Source: Carex sylvatica (lineage: Eukaryota; Streptophyta; Magnoliopsida; Poales; Cyperaceae). Taken from it: a stretch of DNA of 64,000 bases. Within the stretch, counting starts at the first letter, position 1. Each line of letters begins with the position of its first letter. Made by a program: the position numbers and the translations under genes. The stretch covers positions 239,270 to 303,269 of the forward strand of contig CAXKVR010000029.1 in NCBI GenBank assembly GCA_964058845.1, read 5' to 3'. Below the pieces are notes generated by a model. The model saw only the letters and a program-made list of their open reading frames with translations, searched no databases and was not told the origin of the DNA. Positions 44,517-54,901 of the stretch are shown one piece after another.

Positions 44517-44610
44517 CGATTCATCCTAGTGTACTTTACCCCCCACCGGCTGCTCCAGACGGCTATTACCATCAGAACAGCAATCCTGATCACGACTTGA
44601 GGGAAGGCAG
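44517..44610 (+). pseudogene. Duplicate exon 2 of the secreted peptide gene, without exon 1
   Basis: After CTATAG the frame reads IHPSVLYPPPAAPDGYYHQN then SNPDHD, corresponding to VNPRVHNPAPASPDGHRHNN-PDEHY of unit 1. Where unit 1 stops, this copy reads on (LREGRKLKKRDN) because of a small deletion removing the stop. No signal-peptide exon precedes it within the unit, so it could be expressed only by splicing from the upstream exon 1 at 41877-42000. Confidence 0.55.
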
Positions 44611-45343
44611 GAAGTTGAAGAAAAGAGACAACACAATTTCACATTTTTTTGATATGATTATAAGAATAAACAAATCAATCTATAGCTTGTTTCAGTTTTT
44701 GGTAGGGATGCAGTGGTTGTGGGACGATTGTATGATTTTTTTTTTTTTTTTTTCAAAAATATTATATACTGTTTGAGATAACACTGGTCCATGAGATGTT
44801 CTCCATTCTAATGAATATGATGAGGCTAATAGTTTGGGATGAAACTTCCGTTAGACAATAAATTACTGATGAAATGTGTTTGTAGATTTAGTTTGTGAAA
44901 AAAAAATTTAGAAGAATTTTCTGAAAGTTATTGTTACTAATAAAATGAGTTGCACAAATCAATTTCACCAGAAAATGACACATAAATATTTCTTGAGGAT
45001 TAATTGATTCCTAATTTCTCCAATTACTGAGTTCGTAGGAGATGCAAAGCAAACATCAATTCTATGTCAAAAAAAAAATGATTAATATTTGTGGGCAACA
45101 GATCTTTTTTATTTAGCGAGCGCCTAATTATCCGCCAAGATAAATCTCTCAAATGTGCTCTGAACTCTAACAACCTGGGACTACACTCTAACTACCTTGT
45201 CAAGACTACGTACTTTTTAGAAAGATCATCAACAAATTTAGAATAGCGCGTGCATGCAAGTATTGATACATGTGCACGCAAGTTTTAATATACAACATAT
45301 CAAGTAATTATACCTAACATACAAAATATTGAGAAAAAAATGG

Positions 45344-45592
45344 ACGTATCAATTTTGTTGTTTTATCTCTCCCATCACACATCCATCTTATATACGTTTT
45401 TAGAGGTGGTTTTTTTCTCCGTTCATTTTCTCCCATATTTGTGAGAATCTATGAGGATTTTGCCAATCTCAAACTACAAGCGTCTTCTACGCAATTTTTT
45501 CTTCCAAATAAAATTCTTGATAGTTAAGTTCACATTTGGCTCTACCTAACTACTTTTCAAACAATTTAGGTTTGTGAAACTTAAGTTTACAT
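45344..45592. other. Short intergenic stretch, nothing seen
   Basis: No gene or repeat recognised. Confidence 0.4.
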
Positions 45593-46927
45593 CACTAGTA
45601 CATAAAATACGACCATACATGGTTGGAAAAGCTAATGACCTACGGTTACATGACCGTGTCCGCGACCGTCGTGTATGATTACGAGGATACATTTGACAGG
45701 ATTTCCGAACCGTGTCTATGTAGAACTAACATACACGGTTAAAAGGATTGAACCATATCAGATCTGAAAAAAAAACCTAAAAAATGTGATTTGTACACGA
45801 TCAAAGTAACTGTGTACAATAACAAGAGTTGTATACACACTTTCTGAAAGGCATCCATATATTATTTCAGTAACCATACACGGTATGTTGTTAACCGTGT
45901 ATGTTTTGATTTTTTTTTAAACGAATTGTAATTGGATAGCACCCATATTTGCTAGCCATTATACATACATAATTCAAGAAATATTTACAACAGCTAAAAT
46001 CTATACATTGAAACATACAACACACAGACATTTAACAATATTTATCATTTCAACACACAAAAACAAGCAACAAAACACACAGAGAAACTTTATAATCTAC
46101 ACATTGAAAGTCTGAAACTAGAATAACAGTAAATTCTTCAACCTCAAACCCATGTAACAATCATTATTATCAGTGCAATGTAAAAACTTCCAATCGTTTC
46201 CGCTATAACTCTAACCATTAAGATTAATCATTTTTTTCTGGATCACAACCAATATTGATCATACAGTAGGTGCTAAAATTGCGCAATTCCCAGTGTCGTA
46301 CGTAATTTTTTTAAGCAATATAACCACCCCGACATCAATTTTTTAAGAAATATTACCATCTCGCGATCAATATACCAGTACCTGACCTCAAATATTTTGA
46401 GATTTTGTCTTGGAGATGTTGCAACCACCGGGGCTGGTTTGTCTCTGTTGTCATATCCTACCGAATCGAAACAACACTGACACCAATAAAAAGATTAATG
46501 ACTAATGAGATCAATACTTAACTATACAATTAAAAAGACTTGGGATAAGAAAATAATAATTATTTGGGAAAAAACTTACGCAATCATATTATGATAGTAT
46601 TGTAAGTTTCTTTAACTTTGGCAAACTCTTTAGGATCCATGTTTCCATTTCAATAGATACAAACGAACACATTGAAATAGTGACATCCGTCAAAGTCTGA
46701 AATATTGGGTATTCTATCGGCAAAACTGCTGTTCGCAACGCCTAAATTTGGAATAATAAACAATAGGTCCGTATAAAGTAGTACACCAAATTCAATATAC
46801 CACAATAAGCAAAATTAATAGAATATGAGGCGCATACCCAACGTATATTGCACCCGAAATGTATCTCTAGATGATCAACATATCCAATATTAAAAAAAAT
46901 AAAAAAATAGTGAACTTTATTACCATT

Positions 46928-47198
46928 TGAGAATTGATTAAATAATTGTACTATTTTCTTTATTGATAGAAAAATCATAGATTACAATGTATATTACAAT
47001 GAATATATATAGAGCATGGCTAAAGAGCTGTTGAAATAAGTAAATACAGAAAGTGGCTAGCTAGGTACAGTGTACCATTGCAACATTGCCTTTTGTGATA
47101 AGGCAAAATGTAGAAAGAAATATAAAGGAAATAAGAAATGGTAAATATCAAATCATGATTGGATATGCTAGGTGTTCCTTGGATTATGATTTCCAACA
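46928..47198 (-). repeat. Copia 3' LTR
   Basis: Minus-strand TGTTGGAAATCATAATCC ... CAATTCTCA, 271 bases, adjacent to the polypurine tract. Three differences from its partner at 51836. Confidence 0.92.
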
Positions 47199-47855
47199 TT
47201 CCCCATCAAGTTTGGTTCGTATATATCAATCGAACCTAATTTGCATAAAATTGCTTGAAAATTTGAGGTATCCAATGCCTTGGTGAATACGTCGGCTAGT
47301 TGTTCCTTGCTACAAACATAAGGAGTTTCAATTTCTTTTGATTGTACTTTTTCTCTGTTGAAGTTATAATCAACTTCAATATGTTTTGTTCTTTCGTGAA
47401 ACACTGGATTGGATGCGATGTGTCTTGCAGAATTATTATCACAATACATCTTCATGGGTTGATTGTTTTTGATCCCCATGTCTTTTAGTAATTGCTTAAG
47501 CCAGGTTAACTCTCTTGTGGTAGCCGCCGTAGCTCGATACTCTGCCTCGGCACTTGATTTTGCCACCACGTTTTGTTTCTTGCTTTTCCATGTTGTGAGA
47601 TTTCCTTCAACAAATGTGCAATAGCCGGTGGTTGATCTTCCATCGTAACTTTCGGCCTAATCTGCATCGGAAAAACCTACAATTGTTAAATTATTATTTT
47701 TTCTAAACCAAATACCCCAACCAGGTGAACCTTTAAGATATTTAAGAATGCGAACAATAGCATTCATATGACTTGTATGTGGGGCATGCATAAATTGACT
47801 TACTGCACTAACCGCAAATGCAATGTCGGGTCTAGTGACTTGTACGTCGGGCATT
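47199..47855 (-). pseudogene. Copia RNase H, duplicated 3' copy
   Basis: Minus-strand frames encode VTRPDIAFAVSAVSQFMH, RILKYLKGSPGWGIWF, AKSSAEAEYRATAATTRELT and MKMYCDNNSARHIASNPVFH then ERTKHIEVDYNF. This is a second copy of the RNase H found at 47938-48534; the repeat period is about 597 bases. A stop interrupts it near 47655-47660 (GFSDAD*). Confidence 0.88.
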
Positions 47856-48534
47856 TAAAATTTGAGGTATCCAATGCCTTGGTGAATCCATCGGCTAGTT
47901 GTTCCTTGCTACAAACATAAGGAGTTTTGATTTCTTTTTATTGTACTTTTTCTCTGATGAAGTGACAATCAACTTCAATATGCTTTGTTCTTTCGTGAAA
48001 CACTGGATTGGATGCGATGTATCTTGCAGAATTATTATCACAATACATCTTCATGGGTTGATTGTTTTCGATCCCCATGTCTTTTAGTAATTGCTTAAGC
48101 CAGGTTAACTCTCTTGTGGTAGTCGCCATAGCTCGATACTCTGCCTCGGCACTTGATCTTGCCACCACGTTTTGTTTCTTGCTTTTCCATGTTGTGAGAT
48201 TCCCTTCAACAAATGTGCAATAGCCAGTGGTTGATCTTCCATTGCAACTTTCGGTCCAATCCGCATCTAAAAAACCTACAATTGTTAAATTATTATTTTT
48301 TCTAAACCAAATACCTCGACCGGGTGAACCTTTAAGATATTTAAGAATGCGAACAATAACATTCATATAACTTGTACGTGGAGCATGCATAAATTGACTT
48401 ACTGCACTAACTGCAAATGCAATGTCGGGTCTAGTGACGGTTAGGTAAATTAGCTTGCCTACAAGTCTTTGATATTGGCCCACATTTTCTAAAGGTTCAC
48501 CCTCCTCAAGGTTTAATTTTTTATTACTTTCCAT
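47856..48534 (-). pseudogene. Copia RNase H, upstream copy
   Basis: Open frame of about 198 codons, with YQRLVGKLIYLTVTRPDIAF, DADWTESCNGRSTTGYCTF, RSSAEAEYRAMATTTRELT and CDNNSARYIASNPVFHERTK. It ends at a stop in REKVQ* (about 47938). Catalytic acidic residues of RNase H are retained. Confidence 0.9.
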
Positions 48535-49310
48535 TGGAGTATTAATTCGCTGGGCACCTAATTTTCATGTTTCTTTTAATAAATCTAGTGTGTACTTTCT
48601 TTGTGAAAGGAATAAACATTTGGTTGAGTTTGCTAATTCAATTCCTCAAAAATATGTTAATTGGCCTAAATCTTTAATATCAAATTTATTTTTTAGATGT
48701 TGTTTTATTGCTCCAATTTCACTTTCATTATTAATTACCAGTGATTAATAAGTCATCTACATACACCAGTACAATTGTGGTTGAATTTTTGGTTAATTTA
48801 ACAAACATTGATGAATCGGCCGAGCTCTTTGTAAAACCAAGTTTTACAAGTGCATAGCTTAGTTTTGGCATACCATGCACGTGGTGATTGTTTGAGGCCA
48901 TAAAATAGATTTGTGCAATCTATATGTTAAACTTTTATCATTTTTATTTTTATGACCGGGTGGTAAATTTATGTATACTTCCTCATCTAATGTTCCTTGT
49001 AAAAATGTATTTTTCACATCCATTTGGTACAAGTTCCAACATTGGTTAACCGCAACCGATAACAATACCCTAACAGTACTCATTTTTGCAACTGGTGCAA
49101 AAGTTTCTTTATAATCTATACCATATGTTTGAGTAAATCATTTTGCTACCAATCTAGCTTTATATCGCTTAATTGAACCATCACTATTATATTTAATTTT
49201 GTAAACCCATTTGCATCCTACAGGTTTCTTATCTAGCGGCAATTTTACTATTGTCCATGTTTTATTTTTTTCAAGAGCTCTCAACTCCTCTTCCATTGCT
49301 TTTTTTCATA
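48535..49310 (-). pseudogene. Copia reverse transcriptase, decayed
   Basis: Reads IDYKETFAPVAKMSTVRVLL, YQMDVKNTFLQGTLDEEVYI, then degraded sequence through the YVDD region (48740-48800). At least one stop (RLVAK*FTQTYGIDY, near 49135) and frameshifts are present. Confidence 0.85.
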
Positions 49311-49529
49311 ATAGATTTTCAATTGCCTCTTGATAATTGGATTGTTCATTTTGGTTCGATATAGAGCTCAAATAAGCACAATAATTTGATGAAATATTAT
49401 TATATGACATATAATTTTCAATAGGATATGTGGTAGTATGATATGTGACAAAATCTTGTAACCTTTGAGGAGGTCTAATAGAACGAACTAACCTTCGTAG
49501 CGTGTTTGAGTTAGTATTACCTTGAACTT

Positions 49530-49672
49530 GAAAATGGTTACATTGCTCTTCATTTTCCTCAAGAATGTTACCTTGCTCTTCATTTTCCTCAAGAATGTTA
49601 CCTTGCTCTTCATTTTGCTCAAGAATGTTGCTGTGCTCTTCATTTTGCTCAAGAGTATTATCTTGCTCTTCG
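49530..49672 (-). repeat. 30-bp tandem repeat coding for EEQGNILEEN units
   Basis: About five copies of a CTCTTCATTTTCCTCAAGAA-type unit, in frame, between integrase and reverse transcriptase. The product is an acidic Glu/Gln/Asn-rich linker. Confidence 0.85.
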
Positions 49673-49835
49673 CACAGCAACAAAGTAGGTACTTTTCGTG
49701 AGGGTAAAAAGTGACTTTTAGCGACAGAATACCGTCATAAACGTATTTTTTCTATTAGTGACGGTAATTTTCGCGATGGAGTACCGTTATAAATGTCATT
49801 TTTCTCTCGCGAAAAGTGCCTACCTTGTTGTTGTG
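49673..49835. mobile_element. Miniature CACTA-like element, 163 bp, inside the Copia pol
   Basis: Ends are CACAGCAACAAAGTAGGTAC and its near-complement GTGCCTACCTTGTTGTTGTG, with inverted repeats of about 26 bases (ACTTTTCGxGAG included). Both flanks carry TCG (49670-49672 and 49836-49838), a 3-bp target duplication. The centre has GTCACTAA/TTAGTGAC-like words. It interrupts the polyprotein frame. Confidence 0.82.
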
Positions 49836-50753
49836 TCGGTGTCTCTTTCTAAAACTTGCTCAACAATTCTTATTTGTGATCTAGGTTGCTCAAAAAAATA
49901 TGGCTGCCCCTCAAAAATATTTAATTTTTCTATTAATTTGACCATTTTTCATTTCTTGGAAATTTTCGATTTGACCATCATTTTCCCTTTGTTGAAAATA
50001 TGATTCCCCCTCAAAAAATATCTCTTGATATGTGTATTTTTTTGTTGATTGGGTCATAACATTTATATCTTTTTTTTTTTCGAGATGAATATCCTAAAAA
50101 TATACATTTAATTGCATGCTTATCTAATTTATCTCTATGCTTGTTTTGAATATGTACAAAACATGTGCAACCAAAAATGCGTAAATAATCTAAACTCATG
50201 AATCTTTTATTTAAAGTTTCTAATGGTGATTTATTTTGTAAAATTGAACTTGGGGTTCGATTAATTAAATATGTTGCGCTTAATACGGCTTCGGACCAAA
50301 AGAATTTTGGAACATTATTTTGAAACATTAATGACCTCGTTACTTCTAATAAATGTCTATTTTTTCTTTCGGCCACTCCATTTTGTTGTGGAGTGCTTAT
50401 ACATGTAGTTTGGTGTAAAATACCTAAATTTTTAATATAATTTGAAAAATCTTTGTTAACATATTCAGTTTCATTATCTGTACGTAATGTTTTAATGTTA
50501 GCATTGTATGGATTATATACTAAATTCACAAACTCTTTAAATGTGGAAGATACTTCTGATTTAGCTTTAAGTAAATAAATAAAAGTAGTTCGTGAAAAAT
50601 CATCAATGAATGTAATAAAATATTAAAAATTATTATATGAATCAATTGGAGCCAGACCCCAAACATCAGAATGCACAAGTTCAAAAGGAATTGTAGATTT
50701 ATTTTTAGAATTTGAAAAAAACAATCAAGTTTGTTTGGCATATCGACAAACAT
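49836..50753 (-). pseudogene. Copia integrase
   Basis: Frames give TLRTDNETEYVNKDFSNYIK (second catalytic Asp), STPQQNGVAERKNRHLLEVT (third acidic residue), FWSEAVLSATYLINRTPSS, then LRIFGCTCFVHIQNKHRDKL and KCIFLGYSS. The N-terminal part (50526-50753) is shifted and has stops, including one near 50625. Confidence 0.9.
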
Positions 50754-50754
50754 C

Positions 50755-51745
50755 TCAACAACTTGAATTTAAATTTGGTAATACAAATAATTTTTCTAAT
50801 ACACTATCTGATGGATGCCCTAATCTATAATGCAATAATTTGTCTCTACTAACACAATAATTCTGTGCAATATGAGCTTGATTAAATGATGCTAATATGT
50901 ATAGTCCATTTTCAAAATATCCCTCACCAAATTTCTTCCCCGTGACTATATCGTGAAATATGACATTTTTTTGTGTGAATATTACTTTGCAATTCAATTC
51001 TTGGATAATTTTGCTTACGGATAAAAGAATAGAAGTAAATGATGGCATGTATAATACATTGGTAATTGTTTTTCCAAAAAAATTGGTTTCACCTATGCCT
51101 TCTATTGGTACTTGGATGCCATTAGCTACGGTTACAGATGTCTTTTTTCTAGACAACCTGTCATTTGGTCTGTAGCACCTGAATCTATAATCCATAATTT
51201 TTTATTTGAGGTTGAGAAGGCATTGAATTTAATTAGATGAGCTGACATATTAAACGAATCAGCTAGAGAATCACCAATCAAATTATGAGAATTATTAAAT
51301 CATGCTTAGAGTTATGAGAAATATTAATAAGATTAGAACCAATCAAATTATGAGAGAAATGAGTTTTACCGAAAAATGAGTTTTGCCTAGATTTTGAAAC
51401 TTCTAGCGCTTGTCCAGAGCTTTGAATTATTTCTGCTATGCCCGAAATGGAGAACCGCTGCTCGCTCGGACTGGACAAGGTTTCATTTGCAGCCGTGTTT
51501 GTACTTTTCTTTCGCGAAATGGAAAGCGGCTGCCCATCTTTTGTTTCGCCTCTAGTTTTGGCAGACTGGAGAACTCCAGTTTTGCCATTTTTCATGAGCG
51601 CTGCTAGCTCTATTGTCAGGTCTTTAATCTTTTTAAGCGCCAAAGGCTGAAGCTTAGGCACCTCATCCATGACCCACGCCTTGATGCACTGGATCTGGGC
51701 ATTTGATGTGACAGTAGTCGCTCCATTCTTCTCGGTAGCCGTCAT
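50755..51745 (-). pseudogene. Copia gag/protease/pre-integrase part
   Basis: The 50755-51195 frame has SRKKTSVTVANGIQVPIEG, GKTITNVLYMPSFTSILLSV (protease fold) and LLHYRLGHPSDSVLEKL (pre-integrase). The DSGA catalytic line lies just upstream, out of frame. The 51278-51745 frame starts MTATEKNGATTVTSNAQIQC and lacks a normal gag domain or zinc knuckle, so gag is short or replaced. Confidence 0.8.
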
Positions 51746-51835
51746 TGTGACGACTTTAAACAGAATTTCTTTTTACTGGTACGTAAAATAGAATACTAAT
51801 ATGGATCAATTATGCTCTGATACCATACTACAATT

Positions 51836-52106
51836 TGAGAATTGATTAAATAATTGTACTATTTGCTTTATTGATAGAAAAATCATAGATTACAATGTAT
51901 ATTACAATGAATATATATAGAGCATGGCTAAAGAGCCGTTGAAATAAGTAAATACAGAAAGTGGCTAGCTAGGTACAGTGTACCATTGCAACATTGCCTT
52001 TTGTGATAAGGCAAAATGTAGAAAGAAATATAAAGGAAATAAGAAATGGTAAATATCAAATCATGATTGGATATGCTAGGTGTCCCTTGGATTATGATTT
52101 CCAACA
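51836..52106 (-). repeat. Copia 5' LTR
   Basis: Partner of 46928-47198; ten bases separate it from the primer-binding site. Confidence 0.92.
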
Positions 52107-53082
52107 AACTTCTCCAAAGAAGGTGTCGATTGATAATATTTTCTCAAATTGATGTTGAGGAAGGATAAAGAGGTTCATAGGTTTTCTCATCTCTTAGACA
52201 ACACGCACGTCCGCACCGCTTACTTTGTCACAAGCATTCCTAAGATTATGACCAGAATTATGTTGGGCAAATTACTAATGATGTCACAATTTCTCACCAT
52301 TGCGATATCAATTAGAGTACGGTGTGAGTGAAAGCAAGAGGCAAGTGATCAAACTCTTTTTGTTTTATAACTTGACAGCGAAGAGTTCAGTGGAACTCAA
52401 CATTGGATTCAAAACCCTAAGAGAGAAGGAGCGAAGGGGAAGAAGGAAAATAAAGATAGAGAAGAGACCGATGAGTTAGAGTTATTTGATGAGACGTGGA
52501 GGTGTTGAAAATTAAAGACAAGGCAAAATCGAAGAGGCCCAAAAAAGTAAAATTGTAAGTTATTGAAATATATTGATTTCCCTCTTCTCCACCTGACTGG
52601 GGATGCTGAGTCTTATAGTTCATCATAGTCCTCTAAGTGCCATTGCGTTAAACCTCAAAAGAAAATTAAGATTGCACTCGAGGGGGAAATGAAGGTGAGG
52701 GGCAAATACTAGATCAACACCAATCAGAGAGAAAAATAGGTAAATGAAGAGAAAATGAAAAGATAAATGAAGGAAAATGAGAGGTGTGTCTGAATCATAC
52801 AAGGCTTGAACTAAAAAATAGTGTTTGGTAATTGAGCAGAAGCATACACGGACTCTTTAGGAAAATCAGAGAATCAGGTAGTACATACGTACACGGTTCA
52901 ATAATAACAAACCATGTACAAATATTGGTGACTTCCGGACACAGTTTGGTACTAACGGATTGTGTGTATGTTGGAGTTTTTTCTCGTGAGAGCGCCTCCT
53001 TCCATTACACATTGTTAATGTGTAAATTTTTCGCATCCGTGTATGATATGCCGTGTATAGCCACGTTTTCTATATTACTGTG

Positions 53083-53655
53083 TGATCTGTGTTGGGGTAA
53101 AATTTATAGATTCAGATAGTTAAAAATGTAATCTAAATAAATTAAATTAGTTATTCTGATTGTGTTAAGCACTGTCCTTAACTGCATTCCAAATAATGTC
53201 TTTTTAAATATAACCATAATTAAAAACAACAGGAGCGAATTAAGGGATGAAACCGAGCGAGCATATCAAATAATGTCTTTGAATTAATTTTCCCAACACA
53301 AAGGTTAAAGAAAAACAGAATTAAATTAATTATATATGAAATTTATATTTCAACTCTCAAGTTTGTGAATATTACAAATTGTGATGAAATTTTGAGTTCT
53401 CCAAAATTTAAGTTATAGCAATTTAAAATTTGCATATGTCACAAAGGTACCAGCATTCATCCGTTCTCCCGTCAACCTACGTTGCAAACAAAAACACAAG
53501 CTGAAAAAATACAGGTTAACTACAAACCTCACTAACCAGTTATTCAACTCCGCGCTTCTCTATAATTGACTTATTTTATATAAATAGAACACCGGTGCTT
53601 TTGTTATTTTCTCTTTATTAATACTATATAATATGTATATATCTAAACATTGTAG
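53083..53655. other. Intergenic or old intron before the cellulose synthase remnant
   Basis: AT-rich; no coding domain seen. The last bases (TTGTAG) form an acceptor for the CesA-like exon. Confidence 0.4.
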
Positions 53656-54677
53656 ATCGGGTGGGTCTACGGATCAGTGACAGAAGACATCTTAACTGGT
53701 TTCAAGATGCACTGCAGAGGTTGGAAGTCCGTCTAGTGTGTGCCTGTCCGACCCGTATTCAAAGGATCCACTCTGATAAATGTCTCTGACTGGTTGCACA
53801 AGGTGCGGTTGTTCCTGGGCTCAGTCGAGATTTTCCTCAGCCGGCATTGCCCTCTCTGGTACGGCTATGCCAAAAACCTCAAGTGTCTTGAATGGCTCAC
53901 TTACACCAACACCATTGTGTACCCTTATACTTCTATCCCTCTTGAAGTGCATTTAATTTATATAAGTCTCACTATTTTATTATTATTATTTTTTTTATAT
54001 CTCGTCAAGGATATTAAGCACAATAAATCTAATTCCACCATGATTAAAATATTTTCGATATGCATCTCTTCATTGCTTAGCAGCTAAAAAACCTGGCAAG
54101 CATCTGGTTCTTGGCAGTTTTGCTCTCAATCATTGCAACAGGCGTACTGGAGTTGCGATGGAACGGTGTAAGCATTCAGGGCTGATGGTGCAATGAACAG
54201 TTTTGGGTTATCGGTGGTGTCTCAGCCCACCTCTTTGCCATCTTCCAAGGCCACCTAAAGGTCTTAGCTGGTGTCGACACCAACTTCACCATCACATCCA
54301 AATCTGCCGGTCATGATGAGGACCACCATGCTGATCTGTACCTCTTCAAGTGGGCCACCTTGCTGGTCCCACCTACCACTCTTATAATAATCAACATGGT
54401 CAGCATTGTTGCCGTTTTTCGGATGCGATAAATAATGGGTATGGCTCTGTGGGGTCCCTGGTTTGGAAAACTGTTCTTTGCATTTTGGGTCATTATGCAC
54501 GTGTACCTCTTCTTGAAGGGGCTGATGGTCATGGGGAGGCAGAGCAGGACTCCGCCTATAGTCGCGCTGTGGTCAATATTGCTTGCTTCAATTTTCATGC
54601 TTGTTTGGGTCAGGATCAACCCGTTCTTTCCGAAAGGAAAGGGCTCACTGCTCAAGCCTTGTGGGGTTGAATGCTAA
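53656..54677 (+). pseudogene. Cellulose synthase (CesA) 3' end, broken
   Basis: Begins after an acceptor with IGWVYGSVTEDILTGFKMHC then RGWKSV*, followed by [20 protein letters not shown] and [14 protein letters not shown]. An intron-like gap follows (53947-54082). Then [40 protein letters not shown] and [46 protein letters not shown], and the C-terminus LLKPCGVEC*. These are the last catalytic motif region and C-terminal membrane helices of plant CesA. Breaks: TAG at 53734-53736 (Tyr position in SIYC), a deletion in the LRWAL region, TGA in SIQG*WCNEQF (IEDWWRNEQF normally), and frameshifts near 54275-54330 and 54420. The N-terminal two thirds are missing. Confidence 0.92.
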
Positions 54678-54901
54678 ACTGCTATTTGTTAGTTTCTTTG
54701 TTTTGTTATGATTAAATATTTGTACTGGACCTACTGGTTGTACTGTTTCTTCAACCAGCATTTATTGTTATAAAAGCAGCTTGAAAATATTCTTTCAGAA
54801 TTAGGTACAATCTCACAGTATTTAAAAAAAAAAAAAAACTACAAATATTTTTTTTTCTCCAATACTATATAATTAAGTTCTTCAAAAGTTAAACATGTAA
54901 A

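Larger units (their letters stand above)
43508..45343 (+). repeat. Tandem duplication around the peptide gene, unit 2
   Basis: Repeat of 42012-43495 carrying an extra 352 bases: a solo LTR (43877-44223) plus its target duplication. It lacks exon 1 and the promoter of the peptide gene. Confidence 0.82.
46928..52106 (-). mobile_element. Copia retrotransposon with both LTRs
   Basis: LTRs 46928-47198 and 51836-52106 (271 bases each, plus-strand TGAGAATTG ... TTTCCAACA) differ at only three positions that I can see. On the minus strand: primer-binding site TGGTATCAGAGC (51814-51825, initiator Met tRNA), then gag/protease, integrase, reverse transcriptase and RNase H, then polypurine tract TTGATGGGGAA next to the left LTR. 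The coding part is broken by stops, a tandem duplication and a miniature transposon. Flanking 5-mers are CCATT (left) and AACTT (right); AACTT also occurs at 46912-46916, ten bases outside the left LTR. Confidence 0.93.
45593..53082. mobile_element. CACTA-like element (CATACACGG family) split by a Copia insertion
   Basis: Left edge CACTAGTACATAAAATACG, right edge CCACGTTTTCTATATTACTGTG: complementary for about 30 bases if one base is lost at the right tip. Within 370 bases of the left end and 250 of the right end, ACCATACATGG/CCGTGTATG motifs recur in both orientations. The 3-bp flanks differ (CAT and TGA), so either the ends are slightly eroded or the pairing is wrong. Own interior, 45960-46927 and 52107-52830, has no recognised transposase. 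Confidence 0.5.

Noticed and set aside
45593..53082. Calling this a complete CACTA element with target duplication
   Set aside because: The 3-bp flanks are CAT and TGA and the right tip lacks a base, so only a likely element is reported.
54264..54655. Minus-strand frames opposite the cellulose synthase remnant
   Set aside because: They are antisense to clear CesA sequence and have no domain of their own.
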